Origin: Phoronis australis
Taxonomy: Eukaryota > Phoronida > Phoronidae
Assembly: GCA_002633005.1 (NCBI GenBank)
Contig: NMRA01000434.1
Location: 200,001 to 264,000, forward strand
DNA: 64,000 nt
Direction: 5' to 3'
Of this stretch, positions 45,862 through 59,250 are shown in pieces. Under the pieces are notes generated by a model, which was not told the DNA's origin, did no database searches, and saw only the letters and a program-made list of their open reading frames with translations. Within the stretch, counting starts at the first letter, position 1; the number at the start of each line of letters is the position of its first letter. Made by a program: the position numbers and the translations under genes.

Positions 45862-46175
45862 TTTGAAGAATCACGTCTCCTCAGAAGCCCCCACAATTCC
45901 ATAAACATCATCAAGAACTCCAGCATCTTAAATAACCTCAATAACGAAAGTGTAACTGAAATGAGCTCACCATTTTTTATCTTGTGGTGGCAGCTCTTAA
46001 GAACAAAGATAACACTGATAATTAATGTAATTTACATGCAACACCAGAGTCCAATATAATGGAGAAGTGCAGAATTAACATAAAAACTGGAAAGCCCTCT
46101 CAGAGATTTGCTTACAAGCAATTGAGGCATATTTTTTACAATATCTACGACTAAAACAGTTGCACCTCAGCTTAC

Positions 46176-46265
46176 CATAAATAAAAGGCTGTTTTCATTT
46201 TCAAACATAACTCCTTTGGATAGAGCAGAAAGAGTCTCGATGTCCCTTGTGTCAAAATCCTTCAT
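46176..46265 (-). CDS. Exon-like segment B (30 codons), possible alternative 5' exon
   Basis: Reads MKDFDTRDIETLSALSKGVM then FENENSLLFM and a GTAAGC donor in frame 0. Homologous to segment A about 0.4 kb away, with codon-level conservation of the DIE.LS core and a four-residue length difference. The frame is open upstream of the ATG for several codons, so it may also be an internal exon. No family recognised. Confidence 0.35.
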
Positions 46266-48074
46266 TCTTAAGAATTGTGTCTGCGTATCTCTATCTTTCC
46301 GATTAGCAGTGGTAGTTCAATAGTACTTCAGTGGAAATACAAGCATCTAATAAGTTAATGAACACAATAATTAACATAAAATATGAGAATCAAATTGAGA
46401 CTGGCTAGCTCTTTTTTATCTTATCTTATTTTGTGGTTGTATGACGTCAGACGAATGTAAGACTCTTCACCAGAAAAGGTAAAGTTTCATCTTAAAAGAA
46501 TGTGTCAGGATATTGGTGTGATACGTAAACAAGCCACACCTTGGATGTAAAAATGACCTGGCTCAATACCAGTATATCCTCATGATCACTCATTAATTTC
46601 TAAATTCCCAATTGTATCCTCAGAGAAGAACATCTTATGGTAAAAATAAACATCAGGGAAAACAAGAAAATGCCAAAACCCAAACAGGATATGTTCCAGA
46701 CCAAACAGATAAAGGCTGCATTTAATGAAGGTCATCTGAATGGTAAAGACTGTTTAACATGTTTTAATTATTTAACTAATACAGCTTGCAAGCTGTTGTC
46801 TGAGGTTGTCAAGCCAAGAGAAGGCGTGTATTGCATCAGTCATGTCAGCGCTTTCCATTGGTTCATTTAGAGGTGTGTTCTGGAGGCGTGACTACACTTT
46901 GACCTAAATAAAATGGAGACCAGACTGAACATCACATCTAATATTCTTTCAATCAAGATTGTTGTATTGTGAAGTTGCACTGAGTGACACCAAAGCATTT
47001 GTTGTGGCTGAAACTACATGTATCTCACAAAGTGGTCAACCACCCATACTGTAAATCTTTTGATGTCCATACTGTTTCTGCAACACAGAACAGCCAGTTA
47101 AATAGTGCACTGTGTACTTTTGTTGGTTAAACAATAACTGAAAATTTTCAAAACTAATCATGCCAACAGAAATGCTTTGGTCAGCAAGGCATTGATAGAC
47201 TTATATGACATTATAGTTGAAGCATGAATATTTGTTCCTCCTTCCTCCAATTACCACATGGCCCCATTTAAAATATTTCGTTCACACAATCAGACAAAAA
47301 AATTAAATTGCTTTCAAATTCTAAAACCAAAATACATTTTCCTCAAAGTAATAAGACTGACCTACCAAGCCCAAAGGAGTGAGGCCAGAATAAGGATGTC
47401 TATAAAGAACTCTTGCAGCCTTGTTTCTCGTGAACTTTTACAGATTTCAACTTTTAGAGACCATCATAGTACTGCAGAGACTTTTACAGAAAACCTTCTT
47501 AGTTGAATTTCAAAAAAAATGGGTTTTCCCAATTTCAAAAACTGGACTCTTATGGGGGAATCTACAAAATTTGCATAAAATTGATGAAGTCCCAAGATGA
47601 TTTCGTGCATTGTTCAGAAGTTTTTCAAATGAAATGAAAACAATGAATTGCAAGATTTACTTGAAGTAGTGTTGAATTCATTCTTCATCATGGAGAACGG
47701 AAGCATTTACAAAGGCTGTGAAAAATTCTGGACACTCCCAAACATGCTGGGAAACTCAACATGTGTGGTTTTAATTAGCTCAGAAAGTAAAACTTTGTAT
47801 ACCAAGCTCAAGTTGCACCATAACTTGAAAACCAACAACACTGTATAACTGACCTCTGCATTTCGCACTATAATAAGTGCTTGTTTGCACACAAATGACC
47901 CACTTTTTGCCATGACTGGTTTGCTACAAACAATAAAAATTTTGGCAAATTCTTTCATGACCTACAGCACAAACCAAGCTGTCAATAGCCTAGAACTTTC
48001 TTTAATGATCTTTTATTGGGAAATTTGAGAGAAAAAATCTACTTTTCTACATTGTGTGCTATATCACTATAATT
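46266..48074. other. Non-coding stretch
   Basis: No recognised genes or repeats. Short frames lack family resemblance and compositional support. Confidence 0.3.
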
Positions 48075-48285
48075 TGGCAGTAATCTTTCTCGTATACATA
48101 TTACATTGAAAACATGACTTTGATCTGTTTTTACTAGTTTAATCTCAGTTCTTTCAAACTCTCTAAATAGAGATCTTGTCTTTACATCACAAGAGAGTTG
48201 GAAAGAACTGAGATTAAACTAGTAAAAACAGATCAAAGTCGTGTTTTCAATGAAATATGTGTGCCAAATAGGCACAATTTTACTG
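48075..48285. repeat. Long hairpin/foldback, arms about 90-100 bp
   Basis: Left arm words CTTTGATCTGTTTTTACTAG and TTTAATCTCAGTTCTTTC are mirrored almost perfectly on the right (GAAAGAACTGAGATTAAACT and AGTAAAAACAGATCAAAG), with a loop of about 23 bp. The core 56-bp arms have about four mismatches. Matching weakens outward but still pairs TTGCAGTAA/TTACTGCAA-like words. Confidence 0.8.
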
Positions 48286-50584
48286 CAAGCTGGTGACAAA
48301 CACTCCTTAGTTTTACATTAAACAAACATTCACTGTAAAGGTTTCAATATAGCTGAACTTCCCAACACCCACAAGTTGAACTTTCACAAGACAGTTTCAC
48401 TGCCATTTTAGGAGAATTCACTAAAATTTGACATGGATCTTCCACCAAAGAATGTACACGCTTTTCCCTAATTTCTAACAAGAAAGCTATAAGCACAGGT
48501 TTTACAAATTGTAACCTGAGCCATAAACCCACTGGCCCTCCAGCATGACAAAAAACATGCCGGCATTCCATATTTAGGGATGTAACAAAGGTATGTCCTT
48601 TGAAATTTTGGGTTGCTCTCCATCTTGAAAAATTCTAGATCTACGAACAACCCCAAACAGGAATGCACAAGCAGACATCGTTCTTCAGTGATGGGATATT
48701 TCAGAGACAAGTGCAGTGAAATTCAACCAAATTAGGACACAATGTGCCTCATAAGTGAAATTTTAAATTTTTATTCATTTTTATTCTTATTTTGCCATTC
48801 TTTCATATACAATTAGCAGAAAGAACAATGTCGATTTTTAGGTTCTAAACCAAAAATGCCATCAGACAGCTGCAGGCATTCATAACGATGTTAAAATGCT
48901 TTGAAAAACGAAAGATCAACTTTTGTTATTATGTTTTTCCCAAACTGCGGAGACTTTACCGTAAGCTAATGGCCACCTACAAGAACTTTTGCAATGACAT
49001 GAGATGAACTTAAAAATCTTATTGTTTGATGATAAAATGAACAGTCAATGAATGGCACGGTAACATTGTCTAGCTAGCAACACTAGGGGGAAACTGACAG
49101 AGGTGATAAAAGCACTTTTACAACCACCCAGAGATCATTCATAAGCTAAACAGCACAATCAAGTACGCAATGCCATGCTGTCTGACGAAAAAGAAAAATT
49201 GATTTAAAATTTATTTTTCCTTAGGCGGCATTTTTTATGTTCCACAGCAATAGAGACATGGCCATAGCCATATACAATGACTTTTAGATTTCCACTTTCA
49301 GTGAATGGAGATAAAAATGGAAACACACTGTTAGTTCATTATTACGATAGGATTCTATTTCTGTTTTCAACAAGAACATTGAAGCCATCAACAACTCAAG
49401 AAAACACTTCAAAGTTATGGTATTTAAGGTCGGCCAACCTTAAAACCCGCAGTTTAGGGGAACCTTTGTCACAATAAAATAGCATTTGTGCCCAACTTTT
49501 GTCAGAAACGATAATTGTTTATTCAACCTTGCGCACAGCAAGCTGTTGCAATTTCGACAAAATGGAGTCAGCCAGAATTGGAATGGGTTCTAGTCGAAAA
49601 TAAATGGATATTTAATCGCAGTTTTGTGCGCTGAAAGTTTGCTGAATATCGTGTTTGTGCAGCTTATTTTGAAAACTATTGCATGATTTAGTCTTAAAGC
49701 TTGAAAAACAAGGTTGGAAATCATCTCTATACTCGGATTAACAACATGGAACGGTTGTGTTCCAAATCATAAAAATATATACACATATACGCCATATACA
49801 AAATATGAGTGAGTAGACAAAGCTTAACTGTAATGCAGATCCGCAAGAAAGGGGGGGGGAGTTCTATTGACTTGTTTAAATAAAATACTTTTCTGCAAAA
49901 CCATAATATCACTTCTAAATTTAACATTCAAGACTCCCAAAACAACTATCAAAACGAAAGTTCCTGTAGTTTCTGTGTTGTTTCTGAGTTTCCTAGAACA
50001 CTATATGTTTACCACACACTTAACCCAGATGTGGCCATGTGGCACTGGAGTTTATCTGTTCCTGGATCACCAACAAGTCACTCCTACTTTTTGAGTCATG
50101 GGGAACATTCGTCTGCATGTGGATATGGCCAGGTAGATGGGATGCTGTTCTTGAATCCACCACCAGTAGTGGCTAGTAGGACTAGGGCGCAGAACTACCA
50201 TTAGCTTTGGTGCAAGGTTGTTAGTCTTCATACAGCTAGCTGTCTGGCTAAACCACCCAAGACTAACACAGAACGAGGCAACTGAACAGCGGGGTGAGGC
50301 CTTTGACCAGGGTCCAGACTGGTTTATTTGTAAGATAATAATCATCCAGCCTCTTAGAGGCCCTTTTCTTAACATTCTGATGAAACGGGCTGGAGATTGG
50401 TGAAACATCTGGCCAAAAATATTGCCTCGAATATCAGACACTGTCCAAGGCATTCTTACTCAGAGGGTACATTATACCTTTTTGGTAGTAATACAGGTTA
50501 TACCACAATTTTAGCCTCGAATGGCAAATACAACCGTGTGATAACCCATTAAGTTATCTCACTAGTGAGACAACATTTTGGCGG

Positions 50585-50660
50585 GAAACCGAGGATGGAT
50601 TCGAACCCAGGTCTCAACAGTTTCGAGCCGCCGACTTTACCACTACACCACTCAGCGGCT
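50585..50660 (-). repeat. tRNA-like sequence (SINE head or tRNA pseudogene)
   Basis: Minus strand: A box TGGTGTAGTGG (50650-50640), an anticodon-loop-like CTCGAAA, and B box GGTTCGAATCC (50607-50597). Acceptor and anticodon stems pair poorly, so a functional tRNA is unlikely. Confidence 0.5.
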
Positions 50661-52459
50661 GATGTCATCGAACGTGAAAATAGAATACTTAAATGAACAC
50701 GCGCAACAATCGCATGTCCAGCAAAGGGCACTGCACCGACATTTACAAGCTATGAAACATAAGACGCATAATTTCCATAAAAACGATATTTTAATTCAGT
50801 GAAATTTTTCTCTCATGTTCTGTCACTTGTAAATCACCGATCTCCAATTTGAATGCAGGTATCGTGTCGTCGGGATCCTTTGAATTGAGCATTTTAGTCA
50901 GTTACAAGTGGTAACCTACTTTAGCAGATGATATTTTCCCGGTCGAAGTTTAGCGTGACAAAATGTGTAGTAAGGTATAATAGTTGCTAAACCTTAAATA
51001 GATTCACTTTATTTCTGTTTTATTTAAATTTTCTATTGGTTTTGAGTGTGAGCATTATTTGACAAAATTAGCTCGGCTTTTCTTAAAAGGTCACGACCTC
51101 CGACCCCCAAAAGTAGTTACAAAGCTGAGGCAAGTCGAGAAAGGTAGATCGATTCATTGCAATGTTTCTCGTTCAGTATGTGGTATAAATAGATTATTAC
51201 ATGTTCTCAGTTGTTATTCCCCCTTATCTAGACTAGAGCCCTCGTGGATTTTGTAGAATTATCACCCTCGGGGCTTAACATCCCTCAGGTGATAATTCTC
51301 CAAAATCCACTATATTTATCTTACGACAAGCAGAAAGATTTCGACTGTCATGGACGGCAGTCTTTCTCAGAATGACATAATTATTGTTGACTGTTGGTTG
51401 TTTTACATGTGATGTGTATATCCGATTATAAATGTATGGCAACTCAATATCGATGTCCCAAACTTGGAAATCCTACCATCAAAGGGACATAGGTACTTTA
51501 GACTTACCCCTAGGTTAGAATCAGGTAATGACTGTGCATGTTCCAACTACCAACAGAAAGCATGAGTGTCATTCTGAAGAACACTGCTATCCAAGACAGT
51601 TGAGAGCTAACTGAGGACGCTCAGAAGAGCGACACATACTTGGTGAAATCGATTAAAAATTTAAAAGAGAGATCCACCACAAAGCCAAGAACATAAATAA
51701 ACAGTGTACGTAAATTCCATGTCCATCAGACAAAAAATGCGATCTCTACCTCAAACATCATTGGTAACAAAGTGCGGTTATAAATAATTACTCAACAAAA
51801 GAGCAGTCATCTGAGCAGTAAATCTAGAGTATTGCGAGAACGGTACATTATAGCAAGAAACTGCTGATAGCGCTTGACAAGATCTATACACATGCCAAAT
51901 TTCAGACAGATCCGTCAAAGGATGCGGAAGTTACGACAAAAAAACTGGGGACCAGTCATCAGAAAATTTCAAATAACTCAAGGCATGGTAAGACCTAGAG
52001 AAAAGTAAATAAGACACAGTTTGTGATAGCTCTTTCGATGATCTATCCAAAGAAAAAAAACAGAAAAATCACGCAAGAAACAGCAGAGCTATGACTCCAC
52101 AACCAAAAAGAGAAAAATGGCTGCCACAGCGCCATCTTGCTTCTGATTTTAACCAAAAAGATTCGTGTGTGTAAATTTTGCGTTGATCAGATAAGAATTG
52201 CAATGTGTAGCATGCGAACAAAGAAACATACAAAAAAACAAAACAAATTTTATGAGAAAACAACATGCACAAATTTCATTTCACAAAGTAACAATAAGTA
52301 AATTCCCTTGCTTGTGATAAAACAACTTGCATTACTATGTATTACCACAAATACAGGAATTTCCCAATGATCATATAAGAAACAATTGTTTCATTGCAGT
52401 GAGTGTTAGTGCCAGTGATGGAAATCAATAGGCAGAATCAAGAGCCTGTGTGTTACATA

Positions 52460-53689
52460 CAGTAAACTCACGGGTTAACACCCATGCCCGGGTAATCGCC
52501 CACCCCCAGACTTTTGCCAAATTTCCATGTAAGCGCCCACTATTCAAGTAATCGCCCATCCCCCACTTTGCGCAAATTTCAGCTTCTTGGGTAATCGTAC
52601 ATCCCCAATTTTCCGCTAACAGAAATTGAGGTTGAACTTGTGCTTTTGTTTGCAGCTTTGCCTCGGGCTCAGACTTCCGTGTTTGCAGGAAACACGGCAT
52701 GCTTACGAACGATAATCTTGAAAAGTGCGTTTTTACCTGGCAATTGTGGAATAACTTAAGCACTGCAACTACCTTTTTTTAAACTTTTTAACTGGTCTTT
52801 TGTTAAAGTAATATAGGCCAACTCCGTACATTATAACAGAACTGGCGCTTTTCTACTACGAGATTAGTCATCATTCAGTAATTTTCTCAATCGGATTGTG
52901 CACGTACAAGTTCCGAGCACAGAGCATGTGATTTTGCTAAATAATGCCGGGCCGACCCAGATTTGAATTGAGTAATTAATCCCACCTCTCTCGTTGCAAT
53001 TGCACAGTGTGGGTCAGGCGGGGAAGCAAACCAGCCTCAATAAATTTTTACACTCACAACATTTAGCGAGCTGATGAGGTATGACACGAAACGTATTTTG
53101 ATTTAAAAACAGTCATTCTTCCTTGTGTTGTCCGTGGGTTTTTACTACTTGAAAAGAAGACCCATCAAGTGTCAAGCCTCAAACAATTCACGTGCAAATT
53201 TGACAAATGATGCGCTTGAGTTCATATTTGCATGTTTGAGACAGCTCAACTCAGTTCAGTTTTATCCCCTGAGTAACGCAATCCCGTCGGACCGGCTCAC
53301 ACCATGTCGCAAGTGTAAAAAGACTAGGTTGAGTTTGCAGCTGGGAACGAATCATCCGTGTTTTAATTGAGAGACCGAAATGTAATCACGTTCACAGATC
53401 TGAAACAGTTCTTGCTGATATGGTAAGTGGACTGCCATCAGAGTTTCATAAAGTTCCACAGAATGACACTTGACAGACCCAAGTTACAAGTTCCATGCTC
53501 GAATGAATACCTAGCGCGCTTGCCCAGCTCAGCTAAAATTTGGACGTAAGCAGCCACTGCTTGGGTAATCGTCAACCCCCCAACTTTTGCCAATTTTCGG
53601 TTTAAGTGCCCACTGCTAGGGTAATCGCCCACCCCCGTCTCAAGGTTTTCCAATTTAAGTGCCCAGGGTGTTAATCCGCGACTTTACGG
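52460..53689. mobile_element. TA-flanked non-autonomous pogo/Tc1-like element with about 50-bp subterminal repeats
   Basis: Left end CAGTAAACTCACGGGTTAAC and right end (reverse complement CCGTAAAGTCGCGGATTAAC) match at about 20 of 24 positions through ACACCC. Both are directly flanked by TA. Near each end a roughly 50-bp unit repeats: GGGTAATCGCCCACCCCC, then TTTTGCCAAATTT and TAAGTGCCCAC. CAGT ends and TA targets are typical of pogo/Tigger. Frames over the repeats are translations of the unit and not genes. Confidence 0.7.
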
Positions 53690-54249
53690 TAATACTTTTT
53701 CAGTTCCCACTGGGTTTTTGTTCCATTTTTAAGAACTAGAGAACTACCGTGGTTAGACAGGGCCATAAATAACGCCCATGGAAGACAATTTACAAAGTTG
53801 CTAACAAATCCACAATTTGTCATGGACCTACTCAACATCAGATTAATATTATTGCGCTGGAACCGAGACTCTCTCACAAGACTGTCTTTACACGACCAGG
53901 GCACAGGGACTATAATCTTTCTACTCGAGATTAAGCTCAAAAAATTTTTTGATATTTTCCATTAAACTTTTGCCCAAACTCGTTTATAATTGATGACCCC
54001 AAAATTATAGTTGTAAGTTTGAGTTCTTACTTGAAATATCAAGTTTTTTCACAAGTATCAAGTAGCAAAGTTTGGAGCTCAAATGAAGGTGTCATAAAGT
54101 ACAGACTTGGACGATCGTGTGAACAACACTACAAATTTCAATGCTGATTGATTACAAAGATTAGACCCCGGGCCCTGAAGATTGAATCGGGTGGAGAGAA
54201 TAAGATCATATTCGTACGAGCAGATGAGCTCCAAAAAACATAAGGTTTC

Positions 54250-54642
54250 TTAAGCCATATTTACATGGGAGACAGCTGTCACGAAGCAACTAACACGGAA
54301 CAGCTGATCGGGCGCAAGTGTGGGTGTAAACAGGACTGACACAGAGCAAGTAGGTGACACTGCGGCGGTCATTTTTGACACCGGTTTGAGAGGCACAGCG
54401 AATTGCACTCGATCAGTTGCTCCAGTGTCAACTACACATCTAAATACAACTGGTATAGGGTGGAAAGGGATCATCTTTCAATGCATTTGAGCAATAGCGT
54501 TGGGTAATCTGCTAGCATTCCAAGTGGTTTGGACATTCGCAATTGTATTGTTTATGCGAGCATGCGCAGACTGTCTTTGTGTAAACGACTCATGGTGATC
54601 CAGTTAGCGATCTAACAACTGCTTCTCATGTAAAAACAGCTA
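54250..54642. mobile_element. MITE copy 1 (TAAGCC...TTTACA family)
   Basis: Starts TAAGCCATATTTACATGGGA then GACAGCTGTCAC and ends CATGTAAAAACAGCTA, an imperfect inverted pair. Related to the element at 55828-56122, which lies in the opposite orientation. Confidence 0.5.
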
Positions 54643-55827
54643 TACATCCTGAATCCATCAAGGACATTACAACTGTCATCAAAGGTGTAGACCTGTGTGT
54701 AATTGTAACTATTCAGCACTCTCCTTGTTAATGAGCTAGTGGCTGTCCAAATGACTAATGACTTTTGTAAAATTTGTGAATATTCTGCACTTCCGTACTT
54801 GTATTGTAATTAGCATTTTCTGCCCCACTAGTTTACCATACTCCTACGCATACATTCAAAAATCAGGGGGTTGGTGCTGAGCCATTAGCATGGGCATTTC
54901 AAAACAATATTGTTGAGAAATTGGGGGTGGCTGTTTATCTGAAGGGCCCAATCCTCATGTACTTTAAGTTTGTCCTTCAAGTTTAATACCTATAGCAGTG
55001 CTAAGGTGAATAATGTAAAATGCTGACCTTTATATCTGGAAGCTATCAGTGGAGGATAATGTCTGGAGATAAGGATGATAAAATGGAGGGCAACACTATG
55101 AAAGGTAAAATGGAGAGGGAGTGTGGAAGGTAAAATACAGTCTACATTTGTAAGTGTAAACTAGTGCCTTTGCGACACTTTATTAAGTCAATGAACTTTC
55201 AAAAAAAAACACTTTCTGCTTCATTTCAGATATCGTTGAAATTTGTTTCATTAATTTTAAACAAAACTTATCGGTAAGTGATGTGAAAAATTGTTATTTG
55301 AAAACAGTTTGATAAAATTCGATTTTCCTTATTTACAATGTACCATATTTACAGAACACAGCCGGGTGTTTAATGCTTTTCAACATATCTTCAGCAATTT
55401 TAAGCCTTTTGCTATGAAGGCCCAGGCTGAGAAGTCTCAAATTCAGAATCCAACTTGAAGGGGTATTTTGCAAAAACAGGATTTTACTTTTCGTTGTTGG
55501 GTCACATGCTAAGTAATTAGATTGCTGTTGGGTACTTATTGAAAGCATTTGAGCTATCTTGGAGAGATTCTTGAAACATATTAACCAATCATGACTTTCA
55601 AAAGAAGCTAACAATGTATGTGGTATTAGATCTCCCTAATGTAATTGTGGACCAAGCCATCTTCTTCACTGTTCTCCCGTACATGATAGTGGACCATGCC
55701 AGGTTGAAACAGTACATAAAGTTCAGGAGGTGTGTCAGTCAGTGACCCAGCAAAACATAAGAAAAAAACACATCAAGATCCTACTTTCTATATCTGTCCT
55801 GGGCAAAAGGGTCTAAGACAGAAATGT

Positions 55828-56122
55828 AAAGCTGTTTTTACACGGTGCGACTTGCTCTACTTAAGTTGCATTTACGTGACATTAGACCGCAAACTGTATC
55901 ACCATGAGTCATTTACACAAAGAGTGTCTGCCCATGTTCGCATAAACAATAGCAAATGCCCAAACCACGTGGAATGCCAGCGGATCACCAGTCAAACCGG
56001 TGGCCTTCACTGGTGTCAACTTGCTCCATACCAGTAATGTTTACACACACACACTTGCACACCTAGTTGTTCTGTGATATTTGCTCTGTGACAGCTGTCT
56101 CTCTGGTGTAAATGTGGCTTAA
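55828..56122. mobile_element. MITE copy 2, opposite orientation
   Basis: Starts AAAGCTGTTTTTACACGG and ends GACAGCTGTC, then GGTGTAAATGTGGCTTAA. Its right end matches the left end of copy 1 in reverse complement over about 35 bp. Confidence 0.5.
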
Positions 56123-57969
56123 GATTACTGGCTGAGCCTGCATATGTGTTAGCAAAACACATTCAGTAAAAAGTGGACATTTTCCTGCCCAAGTATGCCA
56201 AGGTGCTGCTGAAAACGACTATTCGGCAGTTAGCGTGCAGAAAGGGGGCCGACAGCGTGATGGACCCGGGCATCCACATCGGGGGGCATCCAATCACTTT
56301 GTCTTGAAAAAGTTTTTGAAATTGTGGACTGACTGATATGTACTTAAATTGAATGCAGTTTTTATTTTATGTTTCACCTTTTTTACTTTTCTTAGTATTA
56401 GGGTCCATGTACTTGAGTAGAGAGGGGCATCCAATAAAAAATCTGTTCGGGCATCACCAACCTCTGCATGCCACTGCTGTTCAGTGCCAAAGAGGAGCGA
56501 GATCTGCACATTTTCAGGGTCAAACTTTCATGATCACAAACACACTGGAACCTGTAGGACGTCTAGATCTAGTAAACTGGGGGTGGGCATTAAGCACATC
56601 GTGGCATAACAGAGTGAACATTTTGGAAATTTTAAGGGTGGGCATTAAGTCAAACAGATGTCTGTTACTCTGGATAAGTAGAGTATTTCCCCATAGCTCA
56701 CATTTTACAAATACCAGGATGTAACAAATGCGGCATGAGGCTTCTTCATTGTACAATAAAACACAGATCAATAATTTTTTAGACATCTGTCATCAGCACA
56801 CACCTCTTCTACTGCCACTTGTAATTCAATTAGAATTGAATTCTGAAACTTGAAATAAAGGTGAATATATAGCCTGAGCTGTGAGCGCTAAATTGGAATT
56901 TCTTAAAGTTGAGGGGTATGCTTAGTGGAGCAGTGAGCACTTATTATGAAACCATAAGAAAGTAGGGAGTAGTCGCATGCATGAGCTGCATAGTCGCTAA
57001 CCCGAGTATTTGCAATAATAAGATACTGAAAGACTGCAATAGTAAGAAATGTTACTACGATTTTGTGAGATAAACTCCAACCAGTAGGGGTGACTTTCTG
57101 TCTATTTTTATAACCTACACTGTTTCCGTTTTAGCCACCCGGAATAATTTTGTTTTTTATTGCCTGCCTCAGCCGGAACAAGATTCTTTCTATTGGAGTC
57201 TAAAAATTTTACGTCGTGGTCCGGGGAGCGTTGGCGGGTTTATATGAAGAGAAGAATACAAAGTTCGCTAACCACAACTTCGCACCTACCCGTTTAGTTG
57301 CAATAGCTGTCTACAGGCATACATGTAGAACATCGGACTTAGGGAACACCAACCCGGAGAAACATCGGAACAGGAAAATATCAGTTCTGAGCTACGTCGG
57401 TCCCAGGGAATATCGTAAAGCATCGGGACTTTTATAATTGCTGGGAATCTATTAAGTTCATTATCAAATAAACCATTGGCATCCGCGTGCTTACGGAGCC
57501 AAGCTCATGTACTCTTTCATTTAGAACTGTCGCTGTTCTCTTTTGATGTGCAGCTTTGGAGTGGTACGCACGTGCGAGTTCACCCACCTGGAATCGCTGG
57601 AGATGGCTTACGCTTTACGTTAGCAACAACATGTGACAGATGACTTATATGTCGTGCTCGTAGCCCCAAAAACAAGAAAAGGGTTTGAGAATTTCTTAGC
57701 CACTCAAAAACTACTTTGCTGAAAGTAAAGATGTGACCATCGTATGGCAATTAATGGGGTTGCCATTTTCCTGTTTGCCGTCTCTTGCGATAAAAACGGA
57801 GACGCACATTTCCAAGTCATGATCGTCTGTCGCCGCCGCCTGCGCACTAACAACAGGACCGACCAGTGCCGCAGTGCAATAGAAATAAAATATTGTCGTG
57901 GATATTCAATAACAAGAGCAACACGGAGCGATGAAAAGCACCAACGAATGCACCGCAAATGGAGTACTT

Positions 57970-59250
57970 CAAGAGTTGTACATTTGTAACATAAAAATGG
58001 CCACTAGATGGTGCAAAACGTCCAATTCATCTAAAAACGGAACATGCCATCGCTTCTCCAATAGAAAGTTATTTACTAAATTTCATAAAAATCTAACAGA
58101 AAATCAGAGAAATAAATGAAAATGAAATTGCCTCTAGGGGGCACCGCGGCCACCTGCAAGTCATCGTCTATTTTTAGTTTCCTATAATTACACTTACTAA
58201 ATTTAATAAAGATCCTGCAGTGGGTTTAGGAGATACAGCTATGGGTGCAAAACAAAACAAAACCACAACTAGGAAGTGTGACAGTAGTCCAGGCCTTTAT
58301 CCAGGATTTTGAAAATAGGGTGTCCAAAATGGGGTTCCCAATATTCCAGGACGTTCATGATTCCTTCGCGTAACCCCCCACCCCCAGCAATACCCCCAAA
58401 CACACAGATTTTTTTACCAAAAATGCATAGATCAAGGGTTTTACATCTAAGTTTATAAAACAGCCTTCTATGGTGAGCATTTTTATTTAAAAAAACTGTG
58501 TAGACCAAGACTTTTACAATGCTGTCAATCAAGTGTCAAAATAGCAACAATGCATATACTTTGTATATACATTATAAATTTCTTCCTGCTTTGAAAAAAG
58601 AGCCCCCACTGTGAGCCTTCAGAGGCTTCCTAGTATTCATTACAATGTGTGAGTCCAAACTTGAAAGGTTCCTATTGACAGTGGCCGTCCAAATGATACA
58701 TTGGGTCCAAATGATACATTGGGTGACCTTGTCAGGGCCTCCAAATTAGTGCTAGGGCGTCCATTTGGACGCCAAGGACATACCCTGCATAAAGGCCTGC
58801 AGTAGTCGAAGTCATCATCGTCAACTGTCTTCTTCACACTGAGAACATGCACGCCAATTTTCAAAATCATCCTTAGAATGGTTTGGCTGATAGAGGGGTG
58901 GACGCCAAGAAACAGACTTGAAAACAGTAAAGATGGCCTTTAAGTGACGCAAAATACCTCAAATCCATCTAAAAATGGTAGGATAGCTTCACTTCACCAA
59001 TAGACGCTTATATTCCAAATTTTATGAAACTCTGTTGAGGACCTTTGAATATACTGAGGTTAACGTAAACAAGAGCAATGCAGAGCGTTGAAATGCAACC
59101 ACAATTGCACCGCATACGGTATCCTTCTAGGGTTGTTTATTGGTACCATAAAGTGGCCAGTAGAGGACATATATGTAGTATGTTGTACTTTGCAAAATGG
59201 AAAGGCATGGTCATTGTCTCCTCAATAGGCTATGGGCAAAATGTGAGTGA
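57970..59250. repeat. Scattered CCACTAGG-type modules
   Basis: Modules at about 57995 (GGCCACTAGATGGTGCAAA), 58128 (CTCTAGGGGGCACCGC), 58900-59060 and 59150. Each carries the AAATTT(C/A)AT(A/G)AA...GATACA signature. A 17-bp phrase (AAATGATACATTGGGT) is tandemly duplicated at about 58693-58728. Confidence 0.55.

Noticed and set aside
50067-50453. 128-residue minus-strand frame
   Set aside because: Composition is rich in Trp, Met and Cys, with no conserved motif I recognise, and no clear splice sites or neighbours. Possibly a relic of a repeat, but not supportable as a gene.
50585-50660. Possible functional tRNA
   Set aside because: A and B boxes are present, but acceptor and anticodon stems do not pair well. 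Kept only as a tRNA-like repeat.
52425-52763. 112-residue minus-strand frame
   Set aside because: It translates the tandem subterminal repeats of a non-autonomous transposon. The repeated WGW.IT/NLAKVWG motif reflects the DNA repeat.
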